From positions 51,436 through 115,435 of the forward strand of contig NZ_FNHI01000030.1 in the NCBI RefSeq assembly GCF_900103455.1: DNA of 64,000 nt. Reading direction: 5' to 3'. This stretch comes from Streptomyces wuyuanensis. Its GTDB lineage: Bacteria; Actinomycetota; Actinomycetes; Streptomycetales; Streptomycetaceae. Positions 1 through 7,742 of the stretch are shown one piece after another (the stretch's first letter is position 1; every line of letters begins with the position of its first letter). Both the position numbers and the translations under genes were made by a program. The notes below the pieces were generated by a model, which saw only the letters and a program-made list of their open reading frames with translations, did no database searches and was not told the DNA's origin.

Positions 1-320
1 GTGCCCGGGTCCTCGTCGCGCTTCTGGTCCTTCGTCCGGTCCCGGGACTGCTCCGGCTTGCCCTCGTCGTCGAGGGACTTCAGGAACTCGGGGTTGTCGT
101 CGGGAGCCACCCAGCCGCCGCGTCGCGCCGGACGCGGCGTGCCGCGGTCCTTTCCGGCGATCAGCCAGGAGATCGACCCCACCAGCGGGAAGAGCAGCAC
201 CAGGATCGCCCAGAGCGGCTTGGGGATGTGCCTGATCTCCTTCTCGTCCGTGGAGATGCAGTCGATGAAGGCGTAGATGCTGAGCGCCAGCGGCACCAAG
301 AACATCAGCACCCGAAGCAT
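1..320 (-). CDS. PLDc_N-type small membrane protein (C-terminus outside the window)
   Basis: The gene reads leftward from ATG at 320 and runs off the left edge without a stop, so at least 106 residues are visible. Two hydrophobic segments lie near residues 1-18 and 33-55, separated by a short loop. The second ends in a W-L-x-A-G-K pattern typical of the phospholipase D nuclease N-terminal (PLDc_N) membrane domain. The tail is charged and low in complexity, with many Asp, Lys and Glu residues. There is no catalytic HKD motif; such stand-alone domains are common in actinomycetes and their function is unknown. It is transcribed divergently from mqnL, sharing an 85 bp gap. Confidence 0.75.
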   Translation of the reverse strand, partial: MLRVLMFLVPLALSIYAFIDCISTDEKEIRHIPKPLWAILVLLFPLVGSISWLIAGKDRGTPRPARRGGWVAPDDNPEFLKSLDDEGKPEQSRDRTKDQKRDEDPG

Positions 321-392
321 TGGCGGCCCCCTGCGTGCGGAGAACGGGACCGTGGAACGGCCCCCGTGACAAGTCCAGCGTAGCGAGTGGCC

Positions 393-405
393 GATACTGG
401 ACGGC
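393..405 (+). promoter_or_regulatory. Putative leaderless -10 element of mqnL
   Basis: GATACT at 393-398 ends seven bases before the mqnL ATG, and no convincing Shine-Dalgarno sequence lies between. This spacing fits transcription beginning at or next to the start codon. No good -35 hexamer is visible at 16-19 bp. Confidence 0.35.
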
Positions 406-1857
406 ATGGCTTACGACGATCTTCGCTCGCTGCTCCGGGCGCTGGAGCGCGAGGGCGACCTCAAGCGCATCAAGGCCGAAGTCGACCCGTACCTGGAGGT
501 CGGGGAGATCGTCGACCGGGTCCAGAAGTCCGGCGGCCCCGCTCTGCTCTTCGAGAACGTGCGCGGCTCCTCCATGCCGCTCGCCATGAACGTGTACGGC
601 ACCGACCGCCGGCTGCTGAAGGCACTGGGCCTGAAGTCGTACGACGAGATCAGCTCGAAGATCGGCGGGCTGCTGAGGCCGGAGCTGCCGCACGGCTTCG
701 TCGGGGTGCGCGAGGCGTTCGGCAAGCTCGGCGCGATGACGCACGTGCCGCCGAAGAAGGTGAAGGACGCTCCGGTGCAGGAGGTGGTCCTGCACGGGGA
801 CGAGGTCGATCTGGACCGGCTGCCCGCGCTGTTCACCTGGCCCGAGGACGGCGGCTCCTTCTTCAACCTGGGCCTCACCCACACCAAGGACCCGGACACC
901 GGGGTGCGCAACCTCGGCCTGTACCGCCTCCAGCGCCACGACAAGCGCACCATCGGCATGCACTGGCAGATCCACAAGGACAGCCGCAACCACTACCAGG
1001 TGGCCGCGCGGCGGGGTGAGAAGCTGCCGGTCGCCATCGCGTTCGGCTGCCCGCCCGCCGTGACGTACGCCTCGACGGCGCCGCTTCCCGGGGACATCGA
1101 CGAGTACCTGTTCGCAGGCTTCGTCCAGGGCAAGCGGATCGAGATGGTCGACTGCAAGACCGTGCCGCTCCAGGTGCCCGCGCAGGCGGAGGTCGTCCTG
1201 GAGGGCTGGCTGGAGCCGGGGAAGATGCTCCCCGAGGGTCCGTTCGGGGACCACACCGGCTTCTACACGCCGCAGGAGGACTTCCCCGCGCTGACGATCG
1301 ACTGTGTGACGATGCGCAGGCGCCCGCTGCTCCAGTCGATCGTGGTGGGACGGCCCCCCACGGAGGACGGCCCGCTCGGCCGGGCGACGGAACGCTTCTT
1401 CCTCCCGCTGCTCAAGATCATCGTGCCGGACATCGTGGACTACCACCTGCCCGAGTCGGGCGGCTTCCACAACTGCGCGATCGTCTCGATCGACAAGAAG
1501 TACCCGAAGCACGCCCAGAAGGTCATGCACGCCATCTGGGGGGCGCACATGATGTCGCTGACCAAGCTGATCGTCGTCGTGGACTCCGACTGCGACGTCC
1601 ACGATCTGCACGAGGTCTCGTGGCGGGCGCTCGGCAACACCGACTACGCCCGCGACCTGACGGTCGTCGAGGGTCCCGTGGACCACCTCGACCACTCCTC
1701 CTACCAGCAGTTCTGGGGTGGGAAGGCGGGCATCGACGCGACGAGGAAGCTGCCCGAGGAGGGCTACACCCGGGACGGGGGCTGGCCGGAGATGGTGCTC
1801 TCCGACCCGGACACGGCGGCGCTGGTCGACCGCCGGTGGAAGGAGTACGGCCTGTGA
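406..1857 (+). CDS. mqnL: MqnL, UbiD-family menaquinone biosynthesis decarboxylase
   Basis: This is a 483-residue UbiD-family decarboxylase, the usual length for the family. It should use prenylated FMN to remove the carboxyl group from the prenylated dihydroxynaphthoate intermediate in the late futalosine pathway. Visible family signatures include the N-terminal LRSLLRALEREGDL block, the EDGGSFFNLGLTHTKDP stretch near residue 146, and the conserved LPEGPFGDHTGFYTP region near residue 275. The stop overlaps the GTG of mqnP by four bases (GTGA), so the two are translationally coupled. The UbiX partner that would supply its cofactor is encoded 1.9 kb downstream (mqnM). Other UbiD substrates are possible in isolation, but the neighbours make the menaquinone role convincing. 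Confidence 0.9.
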   Translation: MAYDDLRSLLRALEREGDLKRIKAEVDPYLEVGEIVDRVQKSGGPALLFENVRGSSMPLAMNVYGTDRRLLKALGLKSYDEISSKIGGLLRPELPHGFVGVREAFGKLGAMTHVPPKKVKDAPVQEVVLHGDEVDLDRLPALFTWPEDGGSFFNLGLTHTKDPDTGVRNLGLYRLQRHDKRTIGMHWQIHKDSRNHYQVAARRGEKLPVAIAFGCPPAVTYASTAPLPGDIDEYLFAGFVQGKRIEMVDCKTVPLQVPAQAEVVLEGWLEPGKMLPEGPFGDHTGFYTPQEDFPALTIDCVTMRRRPLLQSIVVGRPPTEDGPLGRATERFFLPLLKIIVPDIVDYHLPESGGFHNCAIVSIDKKYPKHAQKVMHAIWGAHMMSLTKLIVVVDSDCDVHDLHEVSWRALGNTDYARDLTVVEGPVDHLDHSSYQQFWGGKAGIDATRKLPEEGYTRDGGWPEMVLSDPDTAALVDRRWKEYGL

Positions 1858-2756
1858 GCGCGTCCGCGGCGGCCGTACCGGGGCCCGGCCGGACCAAGGC
1901 GTTCCTGCGGCTGGTGATGATCGAGCACTCGGTCTTCGCGCTGCCGTTCGCCTACATCGCCGCTCTCACCGCGATGTTCGAGAGCGACGGGAGCGTCGAC
2001 TGGGTCACGCTGCTGCTCGTCACCGTGGCCATGGTGGGACTGCGGACCTTCGCGATGGCCTGCAACAGGATCATCGACCGCGAGATCGACGCCCGTAACC
2101 CGCGGACCGTCGGCCGGGAGCTGGTGACCGGAGCGGTGTCGTTGCGGTCGGCCTGGACCGGGGCCGGCATCGCCGTCGTGGTCTTCCTCGGCGCCGCGGC
2201 CCTGCTCAACCCGCTGTGCCTCGCGCTCGCGCCGGTCGCGGTCGTCCCGATGGTGGTCTACCCGTACGGGAAGCGCTTCACGAACTTCCCGCACGCGATC
2301 CTCGGTCTCGCCCAGGCCATGGGGCCGGTCGGCGCGTGGCTCGCGGTGACCGGGGCCTGGTCGTGGGACGCGGTGATCCTCGGGCTGGCCGTCGGGGTGT
2401 GGATCGGGGGCTTCGACCTGATCTTCGCCTGCCAGGACGTGCAGGCCGACCGTGCCCACGGCGTGAAGTCGGTCCCGGCCCGCTTCGGCATCCCGGCGGC
2501 CCTGTGGGGCGCCCGGGCCTGCCACGTCGTGACGATGGCGCTCTTCGTCTGGTACGCCCTGGCCACCGGTGCCGGGCCGTTCCTCTGGCTGGGCCTGGTG
2601 ATCGTCGCGGTCGCGTTCGTCTACGAGCACACGATCGTGACGCCGCACGACCTGTCCCGGCTGAACCGCGCGTTCTTCACCGTCAACGGCTTCATCGGCA
2701 TTGCCCTGTTCGTGTGCGCCCTGATCGATCTGGGCGTTCGGGGCCTCACCCCGTAG
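1854..2756 (+). CDS. mqnP: MqnP, UbiA-type prenyltransferase of menaquinone synthesis
   Basis: A 300-residue integral membrane prenyltransferase starting at GTG 1854 inside the mqnL stop. It should attach the polyprenyl chain to 1,4-dihydroxy-6-naphthoate at the cytoplasmic membrane. The first Asp-rich UbiA motif is CNRIIDREIDARNPRTVGR near residues 68-86, and the second is the CQDVQADRAHG segment near residue 193; both bind magnesium-diphosphate. Multiple hydrophobic helices fill the rest. The polyprenyl donor is probably made by the long-chain synthase at 48.6 kb. Coupling to mqnL by the GTGA overlap and the nearby mqnM make a classical ubiquinone role unlikely, since actinomycetes use menaquinone. 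Confidence 0.92.
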   Translation: MSASAAAVPGPGRTKAFLRLVMIEHSVFALPFAYIAALTAMFESDGSVDWVTLLLVTVAMVGLRTFAMACNRIIDREIDARNPRTVGRELVTGAVSLRSAWTGAGIAVVVFLGAAALLNPLCLALAPVAVVPMVVYPYGKRFTNFPHAILGLAQAMGPVGAWLAVTGAWSWDAVILGLAVGVWIGGFDLIFACQDVQADRAHGVKSVPARFGIPAALWGARACHVVTMALFVWYALATGAGPFLWLGLVIVAVAFVYEHTIVTPHDLSRLNRAFFTVNGFIGIALFVCALIDLGVRGLTP

Positions 2757-2800
2757 CCACCGTGCGGCCTGCCATCGAGTGCATGGGCAGGGAGGCCGGT

Positions 2801-2999
2801 GTGCCTGTCACCGTCTCGGAGATGGACCGTCTGCACTCGCAGCTCACCGTCTCGACGGCATGTTCCCGGACTACCGGACGGAGATCGTCGAGGGTGCCGT
2901 TGTGATGAGTCCGGTCAAACCGCACCACGCCAAGACGATCAGGGCGGTGTGGAATGCGCTGGAAGCCCAGCTCTCCGACGAGTGGGACGAGCCTGAGCG
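2801..2999 (+). pseudogene. Uma2-family (DUF820) endonuclease remnant, frameshifted and truncated
   Basis: A GTG at 2801 with an upstream GGGAGG opens a frame reading VPVTVSEMDRLHSQLT. After about 2850 the recognisable Uma2 sequence continues in a different frame: LDGMFPDYRTEIVEG, then VVMSPVKPHHAKTIRAVW. These are the N-terminal blocks of the streptomycete Uma2 family of PD-(D/E)XK-like proteins. Similarity stops near DEWDEP (about 2990), so the catalytic core and C-terminus are lost. It lies between mqnP and the convergent rhomboid gene. The repeat-rich Uma2 family is often amplified in Streptomyces; this copy looks dead. Confidence 0.65.
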
Positions 3000-3006
3000 C
3001 GCCGCT

Positions 3007-3024
3007 CCCCGGCCCGTGCCGGGG
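3007..3024 (-). terminator. Hairpin after the rhomboid gene
   Basis: CCCCGGC (3007-3013) pairs with GCCGGGG (3018-3024) across a four-base loop, just past the rhomboid stop at 3033. There is no T tract, as is usual in this group. Confidence 0.5.
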
Positions 3025-3032
3025 CGGCCCCG

Positions 3033-3632
3033 TCAGGCCGTGGTCGCGGCGGGCCTGCGGCGGCGGAACACGAAGGCCGCCACGACGCCCGCGACCAGTC
3101 CGATGAGGTGCCCCTGCCAGCTCACGCCCGTGTTCGCGGGGGAGAGGCCCAGCAGGATCGAGCTGCCCCATATCGCGCCGATCAGCAGCCCGACGCCGAC
3201 GTCCAGCGGCCGGCGGTCCACGAAGCCGCGTACCAGCAGATAGCCGAAGAGGCCGAACACGAGACCGGACGCGCCTGCCGTGTTCGAGCCGGGCGGCGAT
3301 ATCAGCCAGACACCGATGCCGTCGGCGACGATGATCAGCGCGGCCACGGCCAGGAAGCGGCGGACGCCGCCGAGCGCGGCGAGGAAGCCGAAGACCAGCA
3401 GCGGGACCGTGTTCGACGCCAGATGTCCGAAGCCGAAGTGGAGGAAGGACGCCGGGACGACGTGCGCCAGCTCACCGGGCTCGCGCGGCGTGATCCCGTA
3501 CGCGTCGAGACTGTTGCCCGTGGCATGGTCCACCGCCTCCAGCGCCCACAGCAGGGCCACCCAGGCCAGCACCAGCTTGCCGGCGGCCTTCGCCCGGTCG
3601 GTCCGGCTCGGTTCGAGCGAGGTGGTCGACAT
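3033..3632 (-). CDS. Rhomboid-family intramembrane serine protease
   Basis: A 199-residue polytopic protein with about six membrane segments; the start is ATG at 3632. The rhomboid fingerprints are present in order: an H-F-G-F-x-H-L-x-S-N-x-x-P segment near residues 76-88 (the oxyanion-side HxxxN motif), the catalytic Ser in NTAGASGLVFGLFGYL near residue 130, and the partner His in WQGHLIGLVAG near residue 177. This Ser-His dyad cleaves transmembrane substrates within the bilayer. The substrate is unknown. It is divergent from mqnM with 93 bp between them and convergent with the Uma2 remnant. Nothing in the sequence ties it to menaquinone synthesis. Confidence 0.88.
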   Translation of the reverse strand: MSTTSLEPSRTDRAKAAGKLVLAWVALLWALEAVDHATGNSLDAYGITPREPGELAHVVPASFLHFGFGHLASNTVPLLVFGFLAALGGVRRFLAVAALIIVADGIGVWLISPPGSNTAGASGLVFGLFGYLLVRGFVDRRPLDVGVGLLIGAIWGSSILLGLSPANTGVSWQGHLIGLVAGVVAAFVFRRRRPAATTA

Positions 3633-3712
3633 CGTGGGCCCCCTGTGATTCCCGCGTCTCCCCCCGGAAACGTCCGGGGCACCTGACTCGGTTCCGCCAC
3701 CGGGTGGCCGGA

Positions 3713-3725
3713 TAGGCTCAATCCC
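3713..3725 (+). promoter_or_regulatory. Putative leaderless -10 element of mqnM
   Basis: TAGGCT at 3713-3718 ends seven bases before the mqnM ATG, with no Shine-Dalgarno sequence. TAGGCT closely resembles the streptomycete vegetative -10 consensus (TAGRRT). GTTCCG at 3691-3696 is a weak -35 candidate. Confidence 0.45.
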
Positions 3726-4391
3726 ATGAACGACGCCAACCGCACCCCGTGGGTTGTCGGGGTCTCCGGGGCGTCCGGGACTCCCTACGCCGCAGCCGTC
3801 GTACGCGGGCTGCTCGACGCGGGTGAGAGCGTCGACCTGGTGGTGTCGCGGGCATCGCGGCTCACCCTGCTCGACGAGACGGGGATCGCGTTCCGCGACG
3901 CGCACTGGCAGGACGATCTGCGCACCTGGCTGGAGCGCGGTGCGGACGGCAAGCCCGGGACCTTCCGGGTGGACGTGAGCGCGGTGCGCCACTGGGCGGC
4001 CGGTGACCTGGCCGCAGGACCGTCCTCGGGGTCGTACCCGGTGAAGGGCATGCTGATCGTGCCGGCGTCCACCGCCTGCGTCGCGGGTGTGGCGCTAGGG
4101 CTGTCGAAGGACCTGCTCCAGCGGGCGGCGAGCGTGACGCTCAAGGAACGCCGGAAGCTCGTGGTCGCCGTGCGGGAGACCCCGCTGAACGGCCAGACCC
4201 TGCGGCACCTGGTGGCGCTCGACGAGGCGGGCGCCGTGGTTCTGCCGGCGTCCCCCGCCTTCTACGCGGGGGCGACGCACATCCAGGACCTGGTGGACTT
4301 CGTGGCGGGGCGGGCGCTGGACGCGGCGGGTGTCGCGCACGGTCTGTACCGCCGCTGGGAGGGAGAGCTGGGGGGCTCCAGGGCCGACTAG
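3726..4391 (+). CDS. mqnM: MqnM, UbiX-family flavin prenyltransferase
   Basis: A 221-residue UbiX homologue, slightly longer than E. coli UbiX (about 189) because of a central insertion near residues 55-85. It should prenylate FMN with dimethylallyl phosphate to make the prFMN cofactor needed by UbiD enzymes, here MqnL. The N-terminal GVSGASGTPYA is the phosphate/flavin-binding loop, VVSRASRLTLL follows, and the MLIVPASTACVAG and KERRKLVVAVRETPL blocks are conserved family features. It is transcribed on its own, probably from a leaderless promoter, although functionally paired with mqnL upstream. Confidence is high for the family and good for the pathway. Confidence 0.9.
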   Translation: MNDANRTPWVVGVSGASGTPYAAAVVRGLLDAGESVDLVVSRASRLTLLDETGIAFRDAHWQDDLRTWLERGADGKPGTFRVDVSAVRHWAAGDLAAGPSSGSYPVKGMLIVPASTACVAGVALGLSKDLLQRAASVTLKERRKLVVAVRETPLNGQTLRHLVALDEAGAVVLPASPAFYAGATHIQDLVDFVAGRALDAAGVAHGLYRRWEGELGGSRAD

Positions 4392-4550
4392 CCGACCGAC
4401 CCGCGAGGGGACCGGCGGCCGGCGGGTTTCGGGCCGTCCACGTCCTCGATCGTTCGGGATACGCATGGGCAGCGCGGGGTGTACACCCTGCGCGCCTTGG
4501 ATTTCACACGTAAAATTGCGGTAGCGATGAATAATGGAAGGCTCAGGCAT

Positions 4551-5006
4551 ATGGACGCCGTGGATAGGCAGCTCATCCAGGCCCTGCGTGAGAACGGCAG
4601 GGCCTCGTACGCCGAGCTCGGACGGCTCGTGGGACTCTCCGGTCCCTCCGTCACCGACCGCATCAACCGTCTGGAGGCCGCCGGCGTCATCACCGGCTAC
4701 CGGGCGACCGTCGACGCCGCCTCGCTCGGCCTCGGCGTCACCGCGCTGATCGGCATCTCCCTCTCCGACGCCACCGACCACGAGGACGTGGCACGCCGGT
4801 TGCGCGACCTGGCGGAGATCGAGGACTGCTGGTTCATCGCGGGCGACGACTCGTACATGCTCAAGGTCCGTGCCAGCGACGTCGACGGACTCGAGAAGAC
4901 GATCCGCCGGCTCTCGGGGACGAAGGGCGTCTCGCGGACGCGTACCACCATCGTGCTGTCCACGAAGTGGGAGAACCGGGTCGGGGACCTGCCCGAGGAG
5001 GTCTAG
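4551..5006 (+). CDS. Lrp/AsnC-family transcriptional regulator
   Basis: A 151-residue Lrp/AsnC protein: an N-terminal helix-turn-helix (residues 3-50, with the recognition segment around GLSGPSVTDRINRLEAAGVI) followed by a RAM ligand-binding domain to about residue 145. The ATG at 4551 is preferred because GGAAGG lies nine bases upstream; an in-frame ATG at 4527 lacks a good ribosome site. The 60 bases before the gene (about 4495-4540) are unusually AT-rich for this genome and contain TAAAAT, a plausible autoregulatory Lrp target. It sits between mqnM and mqnE, so control of menaquinone genes is possible, but this is only inference from position. The effector is probably an amino acid. Confidence 0.88.
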   Translation: MDAVDRQLIQALRENGRASYAELGRLVGLSGPSVTDRINRLEAAGVITGYRATVDAASLGLGVTALIGISLSDATDHEDVARRLRDLAEIEDCWFIAGDDSYMLKVRASDVDGLEKTIRRLSGTKGVSRTRTTIVLSTKWENRVGDLPEEV

Positions 5007-5101
5007 GCGTAACGTGGGTGGGGCCTCCGGCGATCCCGGGGGCGCTCCCGGGAAAAGGCCCTGGGACAAGCGCAGTACGAGGACATCTGGGAGGCGGCCG
5101 C

Positions 5102-6265
5102 ATGGATGCGGGGCTCAAGCGCGAGCTGGAGGAGAAGGTCCGGGCCGGCGAGCGGCTGAGCCGCGAGGACGGCATCGCCCTGTACGAGTCGGACGACCTG
5201 GCCTGGCTGGGGGGCCTCGCGCACGAGGTCCGTACGCGCAAGAACGGTGACGTGGTCCACTTCAACGTCAACCGCCACCTCAACATGACGAACGTCTGCA
5301 CGGCGTCGTGCGCGTACTGCTCGTTCCAGCGCAAGCCGGGCGAGAAGGACGCGTACACGATGCGCATCGAGGAGGCCGTCCGCCTCGCCAAGGCGATGGA
5401 GAGCGACAACCTCACCGAGCTGCACATCGTCAACGGGCTCCACCCGAACCTGCCGTGGCGCTACTACCCGCGGTCCCTCCGCGAGCTGAAGCAGGCCCTG
5501 CCGGACGTCTCGCTGAAGGCCTTCACGGCGACCGAGATCCACCACTTCGAGACCATCTCCGGGCTGACCGCGTCGGAGATCCTGGACGAACTCATCGACG
5601 CCGGTCTGGAGTCGCTGACCGGCGGCGGCGCCGAGATCTTCGACTGGGAGGTCCGCCAGCACATCGTGGACCACCGGACCCACTGGGAGGACTGGTCCCG
5701 GATCCACCGCCTCGCGCACGAGAAGGGTCTGAAGACCCCGTGCACGATGCTGTACGGGCACATCGAGGAGCCCCGCCACCGCGTGGACCACGTCCTGCGG
5801 CTTCGTGAGCTTCAGGACGAGACCGGCGGCTTCCAGGTCTTCATCCCGCTGCGGTACCAGCACGACTTCGTCGACATGAAGGACGGCAAGGTCCGCAACA
5901 GGCTCCAGGCCCGGACGACGATGGCGACGGGCGCCGAGGCGCTGAAGACCTTCGCGGTCTCCCGGCTGCTGTTCGACAACGTCCCGCACGTCAAGGTCTT
6001 CTGGGTGATGCACGGCGTGCAGACCGCGCAACTGGCGCTGCAGCACGGCGCGGACGACATGGACGGTTCGGTCGTCGAGTACAAGATCACCCACGACGCG
6101 GACAACTACGGCACGCCGAACAAGCTGACGCGCGACGACCTGCTGGAGCTGATCCGCGACGCCGGCTTCCGCCCGGTGGAGCGGAACACCCGCTACGAGG
6201 TCATCCGCGAGTACCCGGGCCCCGACGGCGACCGCCGCGAGTCGCCCCAGCCCATGCGGGTCTGA
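5102..6265 (+). CDS. mqnE: MqnE, aminofutalosine synthase (radical SAM)
   Basis: A 387-residue radical-SAM enzyme that joins the MqnA product to the adenosyl radical of SAM to give 6-amino-6-deoxyfutalosine. The [4Fe-4S] motif CTASCAYC has Cys66, Cys70 and Cys73, followed by an aromatic SF. The VNRHLNMTNVC lead-in and the LTGGGAEIFDWEVRQ block are characteristic of MqnE rather than MqnC. The ATG at 5102 follows GGGAGG with good spacing. An upstream CCCGGG inverted pair lies in the 95 bp gap after the Lrp gene. A GC hairpin follows the stop. MqnC, the second radical-SAM enzyme of the pathway, is at 19.4 kb. Confidence 0.95.
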   Translation: MDAGLKRELEEKVRAGERLSREDGIALYESDDLAWLGGLAHEVRTRKNGDVVHFNVNRHLNMTNVCTASCAYCSFQRKPGEKDAYTMRIEEAVRLAKAMESDNLTELHIVNGLHPNLPWRYYPRSLRELKQALPDVSLKAFTATEIHHFETISGLTASEILDELIDAGLESLTGGGAEIFDWEVRQHIVDHRTHWEDWSRIHRLAHEKGLKTPCTMLYGHIEEPRHRVDHVLRLRELQDETGGFQVFIPLRYQHDFVDMKDGKVRNRLQARTTMATGAEALKTFAVSRLLFDNVPHVKVFWVMHGVQTAQLALQHGADDMDGSVVEYKITHDADNYGTPNKLTRDDLLELIRDAGFRPVERNTRYEVIREYPGPDGDRRESPQPMRV

Positions 6266-6272
6266 CGCATCC

Positions 6273-6290
6273 GGCCCCGCACACGGGGCC
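6273..6290 (+). terminator. Hairpin after mqnE
   Basis: GGCCCCG (6273-6279) and CGGGGCC (6284-6290) form a seven-base-pair stem with a four-base loop, eight bases after the mqnE stop. Confidence 0.55.
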
Positions 6291-6394
6291 GAGCCCGCGG
6301 CCGTTGCGCCCCGGTCCCACCCGCCCGCGAGGGCGTGCCCCGCCCCCACCAGGGGCCGGCGGGCGGGGGCCGGGGCGTTGTTATCGTCGGGGGC

Positions 6395-6919
6395 ATGGCC
6401 CTGGAATTCACGCTCGATCCGCCTGTCGACCCCGCGCTCCGCGACGGGATCCTCAGGCTCTGGACCGACGTGAGCAATGCCGACGGGGCCGTGGGTTTCG
6501 TCCCGCCGGTGAGCACGGAGGACGTGCGGCCCGAACTGGTGCGGCATCTGGTGGCGATGGCCGAGGGGCGGGCGCGGCTGCTCGTCGGGTGCGACGAGCA
6601 GGGCGACGTCGCCGCCGCCGCGTTCCTCACGCACAACGCGCACCGGCTGATGCGGCACTGGATCTGGCTCTACACGGTGATGGTGCACCCCCGGCACCAG
6701 GGCAAGGGCTACGGCCGGGACCTGCTCGCCGAGGCCGCCGGCGTGGCACGCGGGATGCGCGGCATCACGGCGATACGCCTCACCTGCCGCGGCGGCGCGG
6801 GGCTGGAGCGGTTCTACGCCTCCTGCGGCTACAAGGAGGTCGGGCGGGTGCCCGACGCGATCCGCGTCTCCGACGGCGACTTCCGTGACGACATCACGAT
6901 GCTGCTCCCGCTGGTGTGA
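6395..6919 (+). CDS. GNAT-family N-acetyltransferase
   Basis: A 174-residue GNAT-fold protein. The central strand WLYTVMVHPRHQGKGYGRDL carries the acetyl-CoA pyrophosphate loop (Q-G-K-G-Y-G) near residues 89-108, and the C-terminal LERFYASCGYKEVGRV segment is the usual GNAT motif B. The substrate cannot be predicted. It begins with ATG 6395, 129 bp after mqnE and beyond a hairpin, so it is probably an independent transcript. No obvious link to menaquinone synthesis. Confidence 0.85.
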   Translation: MALEFTLDPPVDPALRDGILRLWTDVSNADGAVGFVPPVSTEDVRPELVRHLVAMAEGRARLLVGCDEQGDVAAAAFLTHNAHRLMRHWIWLYTVMVHPRHQGKGYGRDLLAEAAGVARGMRGITAIRLTCRGGAGLERFYASCGYKEVGRVPDAIRVSDGDFRDDITMLLPLV

Positions 6920-7024
6920 CCCGCCTCGGGTGCCGTGTGGCCCGGTCCTGCCGGAGCCGCCTAAAAGACCACAGTCGGGACGTGCTTCACTGGACGGGCG
7001 ACTCAGTGAAGGAAAGGGGCCGTC

Positions 7025-7315
7025 GTGTCCGACAGCAAGACGAGCGCCACGCTCCGGTACACCCTCATGCGGCTCGGCGTCTTCGTCGGCTGCTTCTTCG
7101 TCCTGTGGGGACTGGTGTACCTGCGCGTACTGCCGCGCGGCCTGGGCGACTCCAACCTGCTGTGGGTGCTCGTCCTGTCCGTCCTGATCTCGGCGCCGCT
7201 GAGCTTCGTCCTGCTGCGCAGGCAGCGCGAGGCGATGTCCGAGCAGATCGCCGCGAAGGTCGACCGGGCCAAGACCCGCCTGGAAGCCAACCGCACGCGC
7301 GAGGACGTCCAGTAG
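7025..7315 (+). CDS. DUF4229 membrane protein
   Basis: A 96-residue protein with two hydrophobic segments (about residues 14-33 and 43-62) and a basic, hydrophilic C-terminal tail, matching the actinomycete DUF4229 family often found near mqn genes. GTG 7025 is supported by GAAAGG nine to fourteen bases upstream. The function is unknown. A strong perfect hairpin follows. The tail with alternating Lys, Arg and Glu suggests a cytosolic amphipathic helix. Confidence 0.8.
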   Translation: MSDSKTSATLRYTLMRLGVFVGCFFVLWGLVYLRVLPRGLGDSNLLWVLVLSVLISAPLSFVLLRRQREAMSEQIAAKVDRAKTRLEANRTREDVQ

Positions 7316-7384
7316 CGCGCGACGGAGTCCGGTGGCTCCACCGGCTGACGTAACCTTCGTCACACCGGACTCCACAGACCCCAC

Positions 7385-7420
7385 GCCCCGGCACGGGAGC
7401 AGACGCTCCCGTGCCGGGGC
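7385..7420 (+). terminator. Strong hairpin after DUF4229 gene
   Basis: A perfect 16-base-pair stem (7385-7400 with 7405-7420) and an AGAC loop, 70 bases after the DUF4229 stop and before the next promoter. Confidence 0.85.
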
Positions 7421-7456
7421 CGTGCTGTTTCCGGACACGCGATGGCGCGATGCCGA

Positions 7457-7500
7457 CTCAAAGTCCGGCTTTGAGGATCTCAAAGTTCAAGTGTTAACGT
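7457..7500 (+). promoter_or_regulatory. Promoter with CTCAAAG operator heptamers before the leader peptide
   Basis: TTGAGG (7471-7476) and TAACGT (7495-7500) are separated by 18 bp and form a plausible sigma-70-type promoter; initiation would fall at or near the ATG at 7508. The -35 is overlapped by three alternating heptamers: CTCAAAG (7457-7463), its inverted copy CTTTGAG (7469-7475), and CTCAAAG again (7479-7485). This looks like an operator for an unknown dimeric regulator. Confidence 0.5.
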
Positions 7501-7507
7501 GTGGGCC

Positions 7508-7654
7508 ATGACGACAGCAGCGTGCCCCGAAACGGTCATGAGCCTTCCGCTCGTGACGCGCCTGCACGTCGACCTGCGCCTCCCCCTCGCGCCTCGCTGC
7601 GCCGGTCCCGGAGGCGCCCCCGGCAGGTCCGCGGTCTGTTGCCGCCCGGTCTGA
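7508..7654 (+). CDS. Short leader peptide (R-x-H-V-D-L type) upstream of the symporter
   Basis: A 48-codon reading frame that is probably a regulatory leader rather than a functional enzyme. Its core PLVTRLHVDLRLPLAPRC matches, from memory, a class of actinomycete leader peptides with an R-x-H-V-D-L core that lie before sulfur-assimilation and transport genes. Cys codons occur at positions 6, 31, 44 and 45; the tandem Cys pair (7637-7642) is three codons before the stop at 7652-7654. The transcript is predicted to be leaderless, starting at or near the ATG. The peptide ends 88 bases before the symporter start. Tandem Cys codons abutting a hairpin suggest cysteine-responsive attenuation. Confidence 0.6.
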   Translation: MTTAACPETVMSLPLVTRLHVDLRLPLAPRCAGPGGAPGRSAVCCRPV

Positions 7655-7673
7655 CCCGGTATCACCCGGCGGC
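7637..7673 (+). promoter_or_regulatory. Attenuator-like hairpin overlapping the leader peptide stop
   Basis: GCCGCCCGG (7641-7649) can pair with CCGGCGGC (about 7666-7673) with one bulged base, and TTCCCCC follows. The left arm begins within the second of the tandem Cys codons (7637-7642) and the loop holds the leader stop. A ribosome stalled on the Cys codons would cover the left arm and prevent the hairpin. A competing stem, GCGCCTC (7589-7595) with GAGGCGC (7611-7617), lies upstream in the leader. This is inferred from base pairing only. Confidence 0.4.
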
Positions 7674-7742
7674 TTCCCCCGAGTGAAACGGGCGCCGCAT
7701 CTCGTCTCCCGCTTGTCCGATACGCCTCACCGGAGTGTGTCC

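Noticed and set aside
5003..7483. Very long minus-strand open frame opposite mqnE and its neighbours
   Set aside because: It is complementary to well-supported genes, has Arg/Ala/Gly/His-rich low-complexity sequence and no recognisable domain; such antisense frames are normal in very GC-rich DNA.
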